DNA from: Syntrophaceae bacterium
Lineage (GTDB): Bacteria; Desulfobacterota; SM23-61
Length of the DNA: 5,704 nucleotides
Direction: 5' to 3'
NCBI GenBank assembly: GCA_003154025.1
Contig: PMCE01000070.1
Location: forward strand, 581 to 6,284
Shown here: in pieces, positions 5,109-5,704 of the stretch
Numbering within the stretch: the first letter of the stretch is position 1
How the letters are laid out: every line of letters starts with the position of its first letter
Translations under genes and position numbers: made by a program
The notes under the pieces: model-generated
Databases searched by the model: none
What the model was told of the DNA's origin: nothing
Seen by the model: the letters and a program-made list of their open reading frames with translations, nothing else

Positions 5109-5704
5109 ATGGCTGGGAGCGGACTTCAGGATAAAATTTTGCAGCAAGTGGACAAGAGTTTCGGTGAAGAGACGGACTTTCTCTCTAAGCTGGTAAAGAT
5201 CAAAAGCCTGGTCGGCCAGGAAGGGGAGGGGCAGAATTTCTACGCCCAGGCCTGCCGGAACCTGAGGATGAAGGTCGAAATGTTCACCGCGGAAAAGGGA
5301 AAGATCAAAACCCATCCGGCCTACACCCCCATCGACCTGGAATACCCGGGAAGGCCCAACGTGATTGCCGAGATGCCCGGGACGGGCGGCGGGCGCTCCT
5401 TGATTCTAAACGGGCACATCGATGTGGTCTCCCCTGAGCCGGTTTCTCTGTGGACCGTGGACCCCTGGGGCGGGCAGGTGAAGGAAAACCGGCTGTATGG
5501 CCGGGGATCGGTGGATATGAAGGCGGGCTTGGCGGCCAACCTTTATGCCCTGAAGGCCATCCTGGACTGCGGGATGAAACCGAAAGGGAAGATCATCCTG
5601 GAGAGCACGATTGAAGAGGAGTTGGGAGGAAGCGGTGGGACACTGGCCTGCTTCATGCATGGGGTTACGGCGGACGGTCTGCTCATATCCGAGCCTTCGG
5701 CCGA
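5109..5704 (+). CDS. M20-family metallopeptidase / ArgE-DapE-like deacylase, N-terminal part, cut by window edge
   Basis: The first 198 residues are present and the frame is open to the right edge. M20 enzymes are cytoplasmic di-zinc hydrolases that cleave amide bonds in N-acyl amino acids, N-succinyl-diaminopimelate or small peptides. The metal-site motifs appear in order: NGHIDVV at 101-107 (His103 ligand, Asp105), GRGSVDMKAG at 131-140 (Asp136 bridging ligand), TIEEELGGSGG at 167-177 (Glu170 the likely general base, Glu171 a ligand) and SEPS at 194-197 (Glu195 ligand). These cover most of the catalytic domain, and all expected residues are there. The missing part would hold the dimerisation domain and the last histidine ligand. 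Start ATG 5109 has AAGGAG 7 bases upstream and a sigma-70 promoter. Being next to a TRAP transporter, it may act on the imported compound, but it has its own promoter. Assignment to argE, dapE or another activity is not possible from this fragment. Confidence 0.93.
   Translation, partial: MAGSGLQDKILQQVDKSFGEETDFLSKLVKIKSLVGQEGEGQNFYAQACRNLRMKVEMFTAEKGKIKTHPAYTPIDLEYPGRPNVIAEMPGTGGGRSLILNGHIDVVSPEPVSLWTVDPWGGQVKENRLYGRGSVDMKAGLAANLYALKAILDCGMKPKGKIILESTIEEELGGSGGTLACFMHGVTADGLLISEPSA

Noticed and set aside
4737..5315. 192-codon minus-strand open frame across the dctM-M20 gap
   Set aside because: It overlaps the start of the well-supported M20 gene and its promoter and has no recognisable domain. 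The frame differs from the possible relic reported at 4762-4899.

Overview
The window is G+C-rich chromosomal sequence from a bacterium. Two gene blocks are transcribed away from a central intergenic region. The tripartite ATP-independent periplasmic (TRAP) transporter shows a cell with a periplasm. Gene content and base composition would suit an anaerobic, Desulfobacterota-like (deltaproteobacterial) or other proteobacterial genome, but no marker in the window fixes the taxon. There are no rRNA or tRNA genes, CRISPR arrays, transposase genes or phage genes.

Left block, minus strand (1-1247): a GTG-started 254-residue iron-sulfur protein with two cysteine clusters, related to the QueG/COG1600 group, is followed after 9 bases by a major facilitator superfamily (MFS) transporter of the fosmidomycin-resistance (Fsr) type. 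The transporter runs off the left edge. The two look like one operon, with a candidate sigma-70 promoter at 1445-1472.

Central gap (1248-1760): 513 bases with no convincing gene. It holds the presumed promoters for both blocks, a GC-rich fold just upstream of the left operon and an 11-bp hairpin at 1601-1630.

Right block, plus strand (1761-4746): dctP, dctQ and dctM, a complete TRAP transporter with separate small and large membrane subunits. dctP is separated from dctQM by 154 bases carrying three dyads in a row, the last a very strong GC-rich hairpin. This is either an RNA element that adjusts subunit ratio or an inserted dispersed repeat.

Right end: after a 362-base gap, an M20-family metallopeptidase/deacylase (ArgE/DapE-like) starts at 5109 and runs off the right edge. 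It has its own good sigma-70 promoter, a strong ribosome binding site and a perfect 15-base dyad just upstream of the -35 box. The neighbourhood suggests uptake of a carboxylate-bearing compound by the TRAP system and possible hydrolysis of an amide or N-acyl compound by the M20 enzyme. That link is inference.

No novel defence or mobile system is visible. The points most worth a second look are the structured dctP-dctQ spacer, the dyad beside the M20 promoter, and a possible gene relic antisense to the dctM-M20 gap.
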